A DNA stretch of 64,000 bases from Kribbella capetownensis (GTDB lineage: Bacteria; Actinomycetota; Actinomycetes; Propionibacteriales; Kribbellaceae), in contig NZ_SJKD01000007.1 in assembly GCF_004331485.1 (NCBI RefSeq), forward strand, positions 372,001-436,000, read 5' to 3'. Each line of letters opens with the position of its first letter. The stretch's first letter is position 1. The translations under genes and the position numbers were made by a program. Positions 10,488 through 17,783 of the stretch are shown in pieces. A model generated the notes under the pieces. The model saw only the letters and a list, made by a program, of their open reading frames with translations. It made no database searches and was not told the origin of the DNA.

Positions 10488-10696
10488 CAGCGGCCCCACC
10501 CCTCCACTAATGTGTTCGCTGCGACACTCCGGATGCCGACAAGTGCGCAAGTTTGCGGTTTGCTGGACAGAACTTTTCTCAACTGGCAGCTAAAGTCAAG
10601 GCTCATCTCCGTCTTCTCCTCAGATCGGGACCGTTGCGTGACCTTGTTCTCTTGTGCTTGCTAAAGGGCTCTTTTGAGCAGTTTGGAGCATTGCGT
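10488..10696. promoter_or_regulatory. Divergent promoter region of the ngc operon and the kinase gene
   Basis: 209 bp separating the leftward SIS-ngcEFG operon from the rightward kinase gene. It is richer in A+T than its surroundings between about 10545 and 10700. TTGACT-like sequence occurs on the minus strand near 10590. I did not find a convincing DasR box (TGGTCTAGACCA type) in it. Confidence 0.45.
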
Positions 10697-11734
10697 ATGT
10701 CGGTCGAACGCCCGCTGCCAGAACCTGCGGACTCGGTGGTCCTGATGCCAGCTTCGGCACTGGTCCTGGGCGGCGACCTCGGCGGCACCTCCACCCGCAT
10801 CGTCATCGCTGACCATGATGGCAACGTAGTGGGAAGAGGGGCCGCGGCCGGCGGGAATCCGACCAGCCACCCCGCAAGTGCGGCGGCCAACTTCGGCCAG
10901 GCACTTCACGCGGCACTGTCCGGCCTGGATCCGACCGCGGTCAAGGCCGCAGTGGTCGGCGCGGCGGGCGGATCGGCGCTGGGACGCCCGGATGTGAAGG
11001 CGCAGTTCGACGCCGCCTGGTCCGGCGTGGGGCTGGTCGTGGAGCCGGACTTCATCGGCGACCTGGAGGTCGCGTTCGCCTCCGGTACGGCTGAGCCTGA
11101 CGGCACCGTGCTGATCGTCGGCACCGGCAGCAACGCCGGTCTGGTCCGCGATCACCAACTGGTCCGCACCGCGGGCGGCCATGGCTGGCTGCTGGGTGAT
11201 GAGGGGTCCGGATTCTGGCTGGGCCGGGAGGCTGTGCGCAGTGTGCTGCTCGCTCTCGATCTCGGCGAGCCGATCGGGCTGCTCGGCGAGGCTGTGGTCC
11301 GGGCGATCCTGCCGGACCGCGACGAACAAACGATCACCTTGCGTGAGGGGTACGACGTACTGCGTGACGACCTGATCAGGACGGTGAACAGCAGGCCACC
11401 CGTCCTGCTCGCTGAGTTGGCGCGGACCGTGGTGACGGCGTACGAACGCAATGACGACACCGCACGGGCTCTGGTGAAACGCGCAGCCGAATTGCTCATT
11501 GAAACAGTGAGCCGGCTCACGACAACGTCGGACAAAGGCCCGATGGTCCTCGCGGGAAGTGTGGCCGGAGAAACATCACCGGTCGGCAAATTGATCCGGG
11601 AAAACATCCATCGGCAGTTCTCGGGTGAGGTCCTGACCGCTCGGGACGGGGTCGGCGGCGCCACCTGGCTGGCCCTCGGCGCCCTCGACCCCGCTCTCGC
11701 GACCCGGGAGAACCACACCCGGCTGGTCAGCTAG
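10697..11734 (+). CDS. N-acetylglucosamine kinase-like, BadF/BcrA ATPase family
   Basis: 345-aa sugar kinase of the ASKHA fold. The phosphate-1 loop is GGDLGGTSTR (25-34), the second phosphate/adenosine motifs are GTGSNAG and GGHGWLLGDEGSGFWLG, and a Gly-rich adenosine segment lies near the C-terminus (LAGSVAGE). It is expected to make GlcNAc-6-phosphate from GlcNAc and ATP in the cytoplasm. It is divergent from the ngc importer, which supports that substrate. ATG 10697 was chosen; ATG 10745 (MPASALVLGG) would also keep the fold intact. The longer upstream frame lacks a ribosome site and is rejected. The stop codon lies inside a long hairpin. Confidence 0.82.
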   Translation: MSVERPLPEPADSVVLMPASALVLGGDLGGTSTRIVIADHDGNVVGRGAAAGGNPTSHPASAAANFGQALHAALSGLDPTAVKAAVVGAAGGSALGRPDVKAQFDAAWSGVGLVVEPDFIGDLEVAFASGTAEPDGTVLIVGTGSNAGLVRDHQLVRTAGGHGWLLGDEGSGFWLGREAVRSVLLALDLGEPIGLLGEAVVRAILPDRDEQTITLREGYDVLRDDLIRTVNSRPPVLLAELARTVVTAYERNDDTARALVKRAAELLIETVSRLTTTSDKGPMVLAGSVAGETSPVGKLIRENIHRQFSGEVLTARDGVGGATWLALGALDPALATRENHTRLVS

Positions 11735-11797
11735 GGCGTGTCTGATGGTCCCGCGCCGAGTGCCGCACAGTAGGCGGGGGACCATCAGACACGCCCT
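11733..11797. terminator. Bidirectional hairpin with perfect 20-bp arms
   Basis: AGGGCGTGTCTGATGGTCCC (11733-11752) and its exact reverse complement (11778-11797) flank a 25-bp loop that can pair further (GCC/GGC). The element fills the whole gap between the stop codons of two convergent genes and even contains the kinase stop. It is well placed as a two-way terminator, but the arm length is unusual and a miniature insertion element is an alternative. Confidence 0.7.
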
Positions 11798-12181
11798 TTA
11801 GTCGAAGACCGACACCGGGCGGACCTCGACCGCGCAGAACTCGGCCTCCGGGATGGTGGCGGCGATCTCCTCGGCGCGTTCCGGCGTGGCCACGTCGACG
11901 AGGAAGACGCCGGCGAGCTGTTCCTTGGCCTCGGAGTAGGGCCCGTCGGTGGTGGCGCGGACGCCCTTGCGGACCCGGACCACCTTGGTGGTGGCCGGTG
12001 GGTCGAGCGGGACGGCGTTGACCAGCTCGCCGGACTTGCCGAGCTCCTCGAGGAGGTTCTCGAGCTGCGCGGCCAGCGCGTCGCGGGCCTTCTTCGGCAG
12101 CGCCCGGCCTTCCTCGGTGTGCAGGAAGGACGGGTGCCCCCAGGTGATCGGGTTGCTGTGAATCAGCAGCAGGTACTTCAT
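11798..12181 (-). CDS. YCII/DGPF-domain protein
   Basis: 127 aa with the YCII-related fold: N-terminal strand MKYLLLIHS, central DGPYSEAKEQLAGVFLVDV (DGPF-type motif) and C-terminal VEVRPVSVFD. Proteins of this family are small cytoplasmic dimers often found beside ECF sigma factors; here none is adjacent. ATG 12181 is preceded by AAAGGAA. The long upstream continuation of the frame crosses an intergenic palindrome and is not coding. Function is unknown beyond the fold. Confidence 0.82.
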   Translation of the reverse strand: MKYLLLIHSNPITWGHPSFLHTEEGRALPKKARDALAAQLENLLEELGKSGELVNAVPLDPPATTKVVRVRKGVRATTDGPYSEAKEQLAGVFLVDVATPERAEEIAATIPEAEFCAVEVRPVSVFD

Positions 12182-12240
12182 GACGGTTCCTTTCGGAGTC
12201 TGGGTGGATCTTCGCAGCAGAGGTCGGAGGCGGCCCGGAA

Positions 12241-12291
12241 GACTCGACATTTCGCGTTCGGGGCAGAGTTGCTGCCCCGAAATGTCGAGTC
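12241..12291. repeat. Nested hairpin between divergent genes
   Basis: GACTCGACATTTCG (12241-12254) pairs perfectly with CGAAATGTCGAGTC (12278-12291). Inside it, GGGGCA (12260-12265) pairs with TGCCCC (12273-12278). Flanking CGGAGG and CCTCCG sequences extend the symmetry to about 12224-12308. It lies between the leftward YCII gene and the rightward hydrolase gene, so it may be an operator, a leader structure or a miniature element. Confidence 0.6.
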
Positions 12292-12349
12292 CTCCCGCGG
12301 CCCTCCGACGTACCGCTCGCCAAACCTCCACGGATCTAAGGTGAGCGAC

Positions 12350-13192
12350 ATGGACGAGATGGACTTCCGGCTGGCCGACGGGCGCACGCTGCATGTGTAT
12401 GACAGCGCGCCTGGCGACGACGCCCGGCTGGCGGTGTTCTGGCACCACGGCACGCCGAACCTCGGTGTCCCGCCGGCGCCGCTGGCCGAAGCGGGCGAGT
12501 GGCTCGGGATCCGGTGGATCTCGTTCGACCGGCCCGGGTACGGCGGTTCGACCGCTGCGCCAGGGCGGACGATGGCGTCGGTCACCGCCGACCTGACCGC
12601 GGTAGCGGACTCCCTCGGCATCGGGACTTTCGCGCTGATGGGCTACTCGGGCGGCGGTTCGTACGCCCTCGGTGCCGCCGCGATCCTCGGCGACCGGGTA
12701 GAGGCAGTCACCACATTCGCCGCCATCGCGCCGTACGACGCCGCCGGGCTCGACTGGTACGACGGGATGATCCCGTCCGGTCTGGCGTCACTCCATGCCG
12801 CGGCGGCCGGCCGGGACGCAAAGGTGCGGCACGAGGCTTCCGGAGTCGAGTACGACCCGGAGTTCACCGCCAAGGACCTCGCGATGTTCGAGGGACCGTG
12901 GGGCTGGCTGGGCTCGGTGGCCGGCGACAAGTCGATGCCCAACGGTCCCGACGGCCTGATCGACGATGACTGCTCTTATGTAGTGCCCTGGGGGTGCGAC
13001 CCGACCACCATCAGCGCGCCCACGCTGCTCTTCCACGGCCAGACCGACGGCATCATCCCCAGCTCACACGGTGCCTGGCTGGCCCGGCACATCCGCCCGG
13101 CCGCCCTCCGTCTCCTCCCCGGCGACGGCCACGTCTCTGTCCTGGCCCAGGCTGAGACCGGCCTGGAGTGGATCCGCGAACAGACCGGCTGA
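12350..13192 (+). CDS. Alpha/beta hydrolase
   Basis: 280 aa with a full hydrolase layout: HG oxyanion segment WHHGTP (31-36), nucleophile elbow GYSGG (98-102, Ser100), acid in the FHGQTDGIIP region and catalytic His in GDGHVSV near the C-terminus. No signal peptide, so cytoplasmic. ATG 12350 has AAGGTGAG upstream; an in-frame GTG at 12341 overlaps that site. Substrate not predictable. It is followed at 58 bp by the ArsR gene, which has its own promoter. Confidence 0.85.
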   Translation: MDEMDFRLADGRTLHVYDSAPGDDARLAVFWHHGTPNLGVPPAPLAEAGEWLGIRWISFDRPGYGGSTAAPGRTMASVTADLTAVADSLGIGTFALMGYSGGGSYALGAAAILGDRVEAVTTFAAIAPYDAAGLDWYDGMIPSGLASLHAAAAGRDAKVRHEASGVEYDPEFTAKDLAMFEGPWGWLGSVAGDKSMPNGPDGLIDDDCSYVVPWGCDPTTISAPTLLFHGQTDGIIPSSHGAWLARHIRPAALRLLPGDGHVSVLAQAETGLEWIREQTG

Positions 13193-13198
13193 CCCAGC

Positions 13199-13250
13199 TA
13201 TTCCAAGCAATGGCTTGACATCTCATTCAGCTCGGCGCATATTCCAAGCA
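13199..13250 (+). promoter_or_regulatory. ArsR promoter with overlapping operator, leaderless start
   Basis: TTGACA (13215-13220) and CATATT (13238-13243) are separated by exactly 17 bp, placing the transcription start at or next to the ATG at 13250. The inverted repeat CAAGC-AATG-GCTTG (13204-13217) overlaps the -35 box. ATTCCAAGCA occurs twice, at 13200-13209 and 13241-13250, the second covering the start codon. This fits self-repression by the ArsR protein and a leaderless mRNA. Confidence 0.65.
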
Positions 13251-13858
13251 TGTCTTTGGAGAATGAGCCGCGGCGGACGCGGCTGCTCGACGATCCGCTG
13301 GCGATCCGGGCGATGGCGCACCCGGTGCGGCTGGATCTGCAGGGGTTGCTGGGCCGGGAGGGGCCGATGACCGCGGCCGACGCGGCCCGGCGGCTCGGAA
13401 TCAGCCAGGCACTGGCCTCACACCACCTGCGGCAACTGGCGAAGTACGACTTCGTCGAGCCCGCTCCCGGCAAGGACAACCGGGAGCGGCCGTGGCGGCT
13501 GGTGTCGACGTCACAGTCATGGCGCGAGGCAGCCCAGACTCCGGAAGGCGCTGCGGCGGCCGACGTACTCGAGCAACTGCTGGCCGAGCGTGCGCTGGAG
13601 TCACTCAGCAGGTGGCAGCAGCAGCGGCCGGTCGAGGACCCGATCTGGCGCGACCACTCCGGCATCGGGCAGAGCGGTGTCTACCTGACCGGCGAGGAGT
13701 TGGCCGAGCTCGTCGAGCAGATCAACGCCCTCGTGCAGCGGTACATCGACGAGCGGCCGATCGACGACAAGTCCACCCGTCCGGCCGGGAGCCGGCACGT
13801 CGCCATCACCCAGATCGTCACGATCACCCCCGAACCGACCGGTTCCGAAGAGGAGTAG
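13250..13858 (+). CDS. ArsR-family transcriptional regulator
   Basis: 202 aa. The winged helix-turn-helix lies at about residues 15-95: AIRAMAHPVRLDLQGLLG, then the recognition helix in ISQALASHHLRQLAKYDFV, then a wing with PWRL. A helical C-terminal half probably dimerises or binds a ligand. No metal-binding Cys cluster of the classical ArsR type is present, so the signal is probably not arsenite. The MFS gene follows after 2 bp, so repressor and exporter form one operon under the promoter just upstream. Confidence 0.85.
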   Translation: MSLENEPRRTRLLDDPLAIRAMAHPVRLDLQGLLGREGPMTAADAARRLGISQALASHHLRQLAKYDFVEPAPGKDNRERPWRLVSTSQSWREAAQTPEGAAAADVLEQLLAERALESLSRWQQQRPVEDPIWRDHSGIGQSGVYLTGEELAELVEQINALVQRYIDERPIDDKSTRPAGSRHVAITQIVTITPEPTGSEEE

Positions 13859-13860
13859 CG

Positions 13861-15132
13861 ATGAAGGACCTGTGGGGCGTCCTCGCGCGGCAACGCGACT
13901 ATCGGCTGATGCTGAGCGCCGGGCTGATCTCTCTCACCGGCGACTGGCTGCTCCGCACCGGCCTGTCGTTCCAGGTGTACGTGCTGACCGGATCCACGCT
14001 CGCATCCGGCGGCCTGCTGCTGGCGTCGTTCGTACCACCGGTCCTGCTCGGCTCGCTGGCCGGCGTCTTCGTCGACCGCTGGGACCGGCGTACGACGATG
14101 ATCGTGACGAACATCCTGAACGCCGTGGTCCTGCTTCCGCTCCTCGCGGTCCGCGACGAGGGCGCGATCTGGATCGTGTACTGCGTCGTGCTCGCACAGA
14201 GTTGCCTGCAACAGTTCTTCACCCCGGCCGAGCAGTCCCTCGTCCCGGCCCTGGTCGAGTCAGAGCAACTCGTGACCGCGAATGCCCTGAACAATCAGAT
14301 CCGTGACATCGCCCGGCTCGTCGGCGCCGCACTCGGCGGTGTGCTCGCGGCCGTCGGCGGCCTGCCCCTGCTGGCGATCGCGGACGCGGTGACCTTCCTG
14401 GTCGCGGTCGCTCTCGTCGCCGGCATTCGCCACCGCACCACACGCCATCAAGAAGAACAGTCCGCGGAGGAAGCCGCCGAAGGAGCGATCAAGCGGCTGA
14501 AAGCGGAATGGACCGAAGGGCTCCGGCTGTGCGTCGGCAGTGCGGGGATGCGGCTGCTGTTCGGCTTCTGCGTCGTCACCGGTGTCGGCGAAGGCGTGAT
14601 GAGCACACTGTTCGCGCCGTTCGTCAGTGCCGAGCTGGGCGGCGACGGGAAGGCGTACGGCCTGATCGTCTCGTCGCAGGCGATCGGCGGCATCATCGGC
14701 GGCCTGGTCGCCGCATCGGTCGGCTCACGGTTGCCTGCAGCAACAATGCTCGGGATCGGATCGCTGCTGTTCGGCCTGATCGACCTGATCCTGTTCTGCT
14801 ACCCGCTCGTCTCGGACAGCCTGATCCCGGCGTTCGTCTGCATGATCGTCGTCGGCGTACCTGGTGCGTTCGCGATCGCCGGCCTGATGACGGTGCTGCA
14901 ACGCCTCACCGAGGACCGCATCCGCGGCCGGGTCTTCGGCGCGATCGCCGCCGCCGAAGGCGTCGCCGTACTGGTCGGCATCGTGGCCGCCGGTGTCCTC
15001 GGTGACGCGGTCGGCATCATCCCGGTCCTCGTCTTCCAGGGACTCGGGTACGTCGTCGGCGGTCTGGTGATCGTCAGTCGGCGGCGGACGCTGGCTCCGC
15101 ATCCGGAACCGGCTCACCGTCTGTCGGCTTGA
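13861..15132 (+). CDS. MFS transporter, probable drug exporter
   Basis: 423 aa with about 12 hydrophobic helices. The MFS motif A region between helices 2 and 3 is GVFVDRWDRRTTMI. Overall layout resembles the enterobactin exporter/macrolide efflux (EntS/MefA-like) group. ATG 13861 has GAGGAG at good spacing and starts 2 bp after the ArsR stop, so export is likely to be induced when ArsR releases its operator. The last 59 bp overlap the end of the opposing CorC-family gene. Confidence 0.85.
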   Translation: MKDLWGVLARQRDYRLMLSAGLISLTGDWLLRTGLSFQVYVLTGSTLASGGLLLASFVPPVLLGSLAGVFVDRWDRRTTMIVTNILNAVVLLPLLAVRDEGAIWIVYCVVLAQSCLQQFFTPAEQSLVPALVESEQLVTANALNNQIRDIARLVGAALGGVLAAVGGLPLLAIADAVTFLVAVALVAGIRHRTTRHQEEQSAEEAAEGAIKRLKAEWTEGLRLCVGSAGMRLLFGFCVVTGVGEGVMSTLFAPFVSAELGGDGKAYGLIVSSQAIGGIIGGLVAASVGSRLPAATMLGIGSLLFGLIDLILFCYPLVSDSLIPAFVCMIVVGVPGAFAIAGLMTVLQRLTEDRIRGRVFGAIAAAEGVAVLVGIVAAGVLGDAVGIIPVLVFQGLGYVVGGLVIVSRRRTLAPHPEPAHRLSA

Positions 15133-16402
15133 TCAGGTGCACCCGGACCCGGGCGACCCGGCGTCCGTCCATCGCCATCACGATCAGGTTGTGGTCGCCA
15201 ACCTGGACCTCCTCGCCCGCGGCCGGCACCTTGCCGAGCCGCGCGGCGAGGAAGCCACCGACCGTCTCGTACGGGCCGTCCGGGAGCTCGAGGCCGGTCT
15301 CGTCGGCGAAGTCGTCCAGGTTGAGCAGGCCGTCGACCTCGATGTCGCCGCTGCGCAACCGGGTCGTCTCGACGGACTCCTCGTCGTACTCGTCCCGGAT
15401 GTCGCCGATCAGCTCCTCGACCAGGTCCTCCAGCGTGACGATGCCCGCCGTACCGCCGTACTCGTCCAGCACGATCGCCAGGTGAGTACTGCGGCGGCGC
15501 ATCTCCGTCAGCGTGGGCAGCAGTTTCGCGGTGTCCGGCAGCATCAGCACCTCACGCGCCAGGTCGCCGACCCGGACCGAGCGGGACGCGACCGCGGGGT
15601 CGAACAGGTCCCGGACGTGGACGAACCCGACGATGTCGTCGGCGGACCCGTTCATCACCGGGTACCGCGAGTGCGGCCGCTCGGCCGCGAACTTCACCGC
15701 CTTGTACGCCGGCATCTCCGCGTCCACGAAGTCCACCTCGGTGCGCGGGAGCATCAGCTCGCGCAACTGCCGGCCGCCGGCCTCGAACACGTCGTCGACG
15801 ATCCGGCGTTCCTCCTCGCCGAGTGACTCGTGCCCGGAGACCAGGTCGCGCAACTCCTCGTCGGACATCACCTCACGGTTCGCGTTCGGGTCGCCGCCGA
15901 GCGCGCGGACCACCAGGTCGGTGGACTTGGACAGCAGCCAGATCACCGGGCGGGCGATCGAGGCGATCCGGTCGACCAGCGGGGCGAGGCCGAGGGCGAA
16001 CGTCTCCGCCCGCTGGAGCGCGAGCCGCTTGGCCGCGAGCTCGCCGAGCACGATCGAGACGTAGGAGATGGCGATGGTGATCAGCACCAGGGCGGCCGTG
16101 TTCGCGACCGACTCGGGCAGGCCCAGCTTCTGCAGGTGCGGGGAGAGTGAGTCGGCCAGCGTCGCGCCACCGAAGGCGGCGGACAGGAAGCCCATCAGGG
16201 TCACGCCGATCTGGACCGCGGACAGGAACCGGTTCGGATTGGCGGCCACCTTGGCCACGATCTCGCCGCGCCGGCCGCGGTGCGACAGCGACTTGAGCTG
16301 ACTCTCGCGCAGGGAGACCAGGGCCATCTCGGCTGCGGCGAAGACCCCACCGATCAGCACGAAGACAAGAATCAGGACGATATTGAGCAGCGTGTCGTTC
16401 AT
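15074..16402 (-). CDS. CorC/HlyC (CNNM-type) membrane transporter
   Basis: 442 aa. Order of parts: DUF21/CNNM membrane domain (about 1-190, beginning MNDTLLNIVLILVFVL), a CBS pair (about 205-335; LMLPRTEVDFVD and THLAIVLDEYGGTAGIVTLEDL are the family signatures), and a C-terminal CorC/HlyC transporter-associated domain. Homologues transport Mg2+/Co2+ or affect ion homeostasis; 'hemolysin' is a historic name. ATG 16402 has a weak AGGAA site. Its upstream leader holds two strong hairpins, suggesting RNA-level control. Confidence 0.88.
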   Translation of the reverse strand: MNDTLLNIVLILVFVLIGGVFAAAEMALVSLRESQLKSLSHRGRRGEIVAKVAANPNRFLSAVQIGVTLMGFLSAAFGGATLADSLSPHLQKLGLPESVANTAALVLITIAISYVSIVLGELAAKRLALQRAETFALGLAPLVDRIASIARPVIWLLSKSTDLVVRALGGDPNANREVMSDEELRDLVSGHESLGEEERRIVDDVFEAGGRQLRELMLPRTEVDFVDAEMPAYKAVKFAAERPHSRYPVMNGSADDIVGFVHVRDLFDPAVASRSVRVGDLAREVLMLPDTAKLLPTLTEMRRRSTHLAIVLDEYGGTAGIVTLEDLVEELIGDIRDEYDEESVETTRLRSGDIEVDGLLNLDDFADETGLELPDGPYETVGGFLAARLGKVPAAGEEVQVGDHNLIVMAMDGRRVARVRVHLIKPTDGEPVPDAEPASAAD

Positions 16403-16418
16403 GGGTGGGAGTTCCTAG

Positions 16419-16446
16419 CGCCCTCTCGTCAGCTGCCGAGAGGGCG
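16419..16446 (-). promoter_or_regulatory. Hairpin beside the ribosome site of the CorC-family gene
   Basis: CGCCCTCTCG (16419-16428) pairs perfectly with CGAGAGGGCG (16437-16446) around an eight-base loop. In the minus-strand transcript it ends 16 bases before the start codon at 16402 and directly before the ribosome-binding region, so its folding state could control translation. Confidence 0.55.
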
Positions 16447-16480
16447 TTCGTTGGGCGTAGTCGTCCATTTACCTACCCTA

Positions 16481-16644
16481 GGGCATAACCCTCCACCCCC
16501 TGCGTGCTGCGCGGCACCCGGTGGCGCACCTCGCTGCACTGGAGCAACGGCCATGATGGCACCACATCAACGCCTTCGCTCCAGCACACCGAGCTACACC
16601 ACCGGGCACCTGCTCGCGACTGCAGGGAATGGAGGGTTATGCCC
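16481..16644 (-). repeat. 164-bp near-palindrome, possible structured leader RNA
   Basis: GGGCATAACCCTCCA (16481-16495) is repeated exactly in inverse orientation at 16630-16644. The symmetry continues inwards through CCCTGC, CCGGTGG, CTGGAGC and GATG blocks to a centre near 16562, so almost the whole element can fold into one hairpin. Most arm mismatches are C/T or A/G changes that become G-U pairs in the minus-strand RNA, the sense strand of the downstream CorC-family gene. No target-site duplication was seen. It is either a structured leader or a miniature inverted-repeat element. Confidence 0.65.
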
Positions 16645-16736
16645 ACCGGTGGCAGGTCCAACGATGCATGTTCGAGTTTGTTGGTTTACGATGATTCCTG
16701 GCTGACCAGTGTCGGGGCGGCCGGGAGGGTCAATCG

Positions 16737-17783
16737 ATGAACACACCGCGTGGCGCGCGCCGGACGGACACCAAGCTGTCCGACGGACGCGAGCTCATCT
16801 ACTACGACCCGGCCGATGCGCCGGTGCGGGTTCCGCTGGCGGACACCCGCGGGCTGCCGGCACCACAGCCCCAGGTCGAGATGCGGACCGACCCGTTGAC
16901 CGGCGACGTGATCACGTACGCGACCCACCGCAACACCCGGACCTACCTGCCGCCGGCCGACCAGTGCCCGCTGTGCGCGAGCAAGCCGGGCAACCCGACC
17001 GAGATCCCGGACCACGACTACAACGTCGCGGTGTTCGAGAACCGGTTCCCGTCCTTCGCCGGCCCGGGCCGCACCGAGGTGGTCTGCTTCACCAGCGACC
17101 ACAACCAGTCCTTCACCAACCTGTCCCAGGGCCAGGCCCGGCTGGTCGTCGACACCTGGGCCGACCGGACCGCCGAGCTCGGCGCCCGCGACGACGTCGA
17201 ACTGGTCTTCCCGTTCGAGAACCGCGGCCGCGAGATCGGCGTGACGCTGAGCCACCCGCACGGCCAGATCTACGCCTACCCGTTCCTGCCGCCGCGGATG
17301 CGCACCCTGATGACGCAGGCCCGCCGCCACCAGGAAGTTGCCGGCAGCAACCTGTTCGCCGACGTCCTGGCGGCCGAGCGCAAGGAGGGCACCCGGGTCA
17401 TCGCCGAGAACGGCAACTGGACCGCGTTCGTGCCCGAGGCGGCCCGCTGGCCGGTCGAGGTGCACCTGTACCCGCACCGCCAGGTGGCCGGGATCGACGA
17501 GCTGTCGGTCGGCGAGCGCGACGACTTCGCCGAGCTGTACCTCGACGTACTGAGCCGCCTCGACGGTCTGTACGGCGACCCGCTGCCCTACATCGCCGCG
17601 TGGCACCAGGCCCCGGTCCGGATCGACCGCGAGCTCGGCTACCTTCACCTCGAGCTGTTGTCGATCCGCCGGGCCGCGGACAAGATCAAGTACCTGGCCG
17701 GCTCGGAGTCCGGGATGGGCGCGTTCATCAGCGACACCCGGCCCGAGGACGTGGCCGAGACCCTGCGGAAGGTTGGTTCGTGA
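16737..17783 (+). CDS. galT: Galactose-1-phosphate uridylyltransferase
   Basis: 348-aa Leloir-pathway enzyme exchanging UDP between UDP-glucose and galactose-1-phosphate. The HIT-type active site is HPHGQ (173-177) with the nucleophile His175, and a zinc-type pair CPLC is at 77-80. Further family segments are FENRFPSF and LHLELLSI near the C-terminus. Its TGA overlaps the GTG of galK (17780-17783), so the two are translationally coupled. galE is not adjacent. Confidence 0.95.
   Translation: MNTPRGARRTDTKLSDGRELIYYDPADAPVRVPLADTRGLPAPQPQVEMRTDPLTGDVITYATHRNTRTYLPPADQCPLCASKPGNPTEIPDHDYNVAVFENRFPSFAGPGRTEVVCFTSDHNQSFTNLSQGQARLVVDTWADRTAELGARDDVELVFPFENRGREIGVTLSHPHGQIYAYPFLPPRMRTLMTQARRHQEVAGSNLFADVLAAERKEGTRVIAENGNWTAFVPEAARWPVEVHLYPHRQVAGIDELSVGERDDFAELYLDVLSRLDGLYGDPLPYIAAWHQAPVRIDRELGYLHLELLSIRRAADKIKYLAGSESGMGAFISDTRPEDVAETLRKVGS

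Noticed and set aside
10488-10696. DasR operator in the ngc/kinase divergent promoter
   Set aside because: ACTGGCAGCTAAAGTC matches only the first half of the consensus; the second half is absent.
16473-16740. Small open frames on both strands inside the 164-bp palindrome
   Set aside because: They mirror each other because of the inverted repeat, lack ribosome sites and have Cys/Arg-rich noise-like composition.
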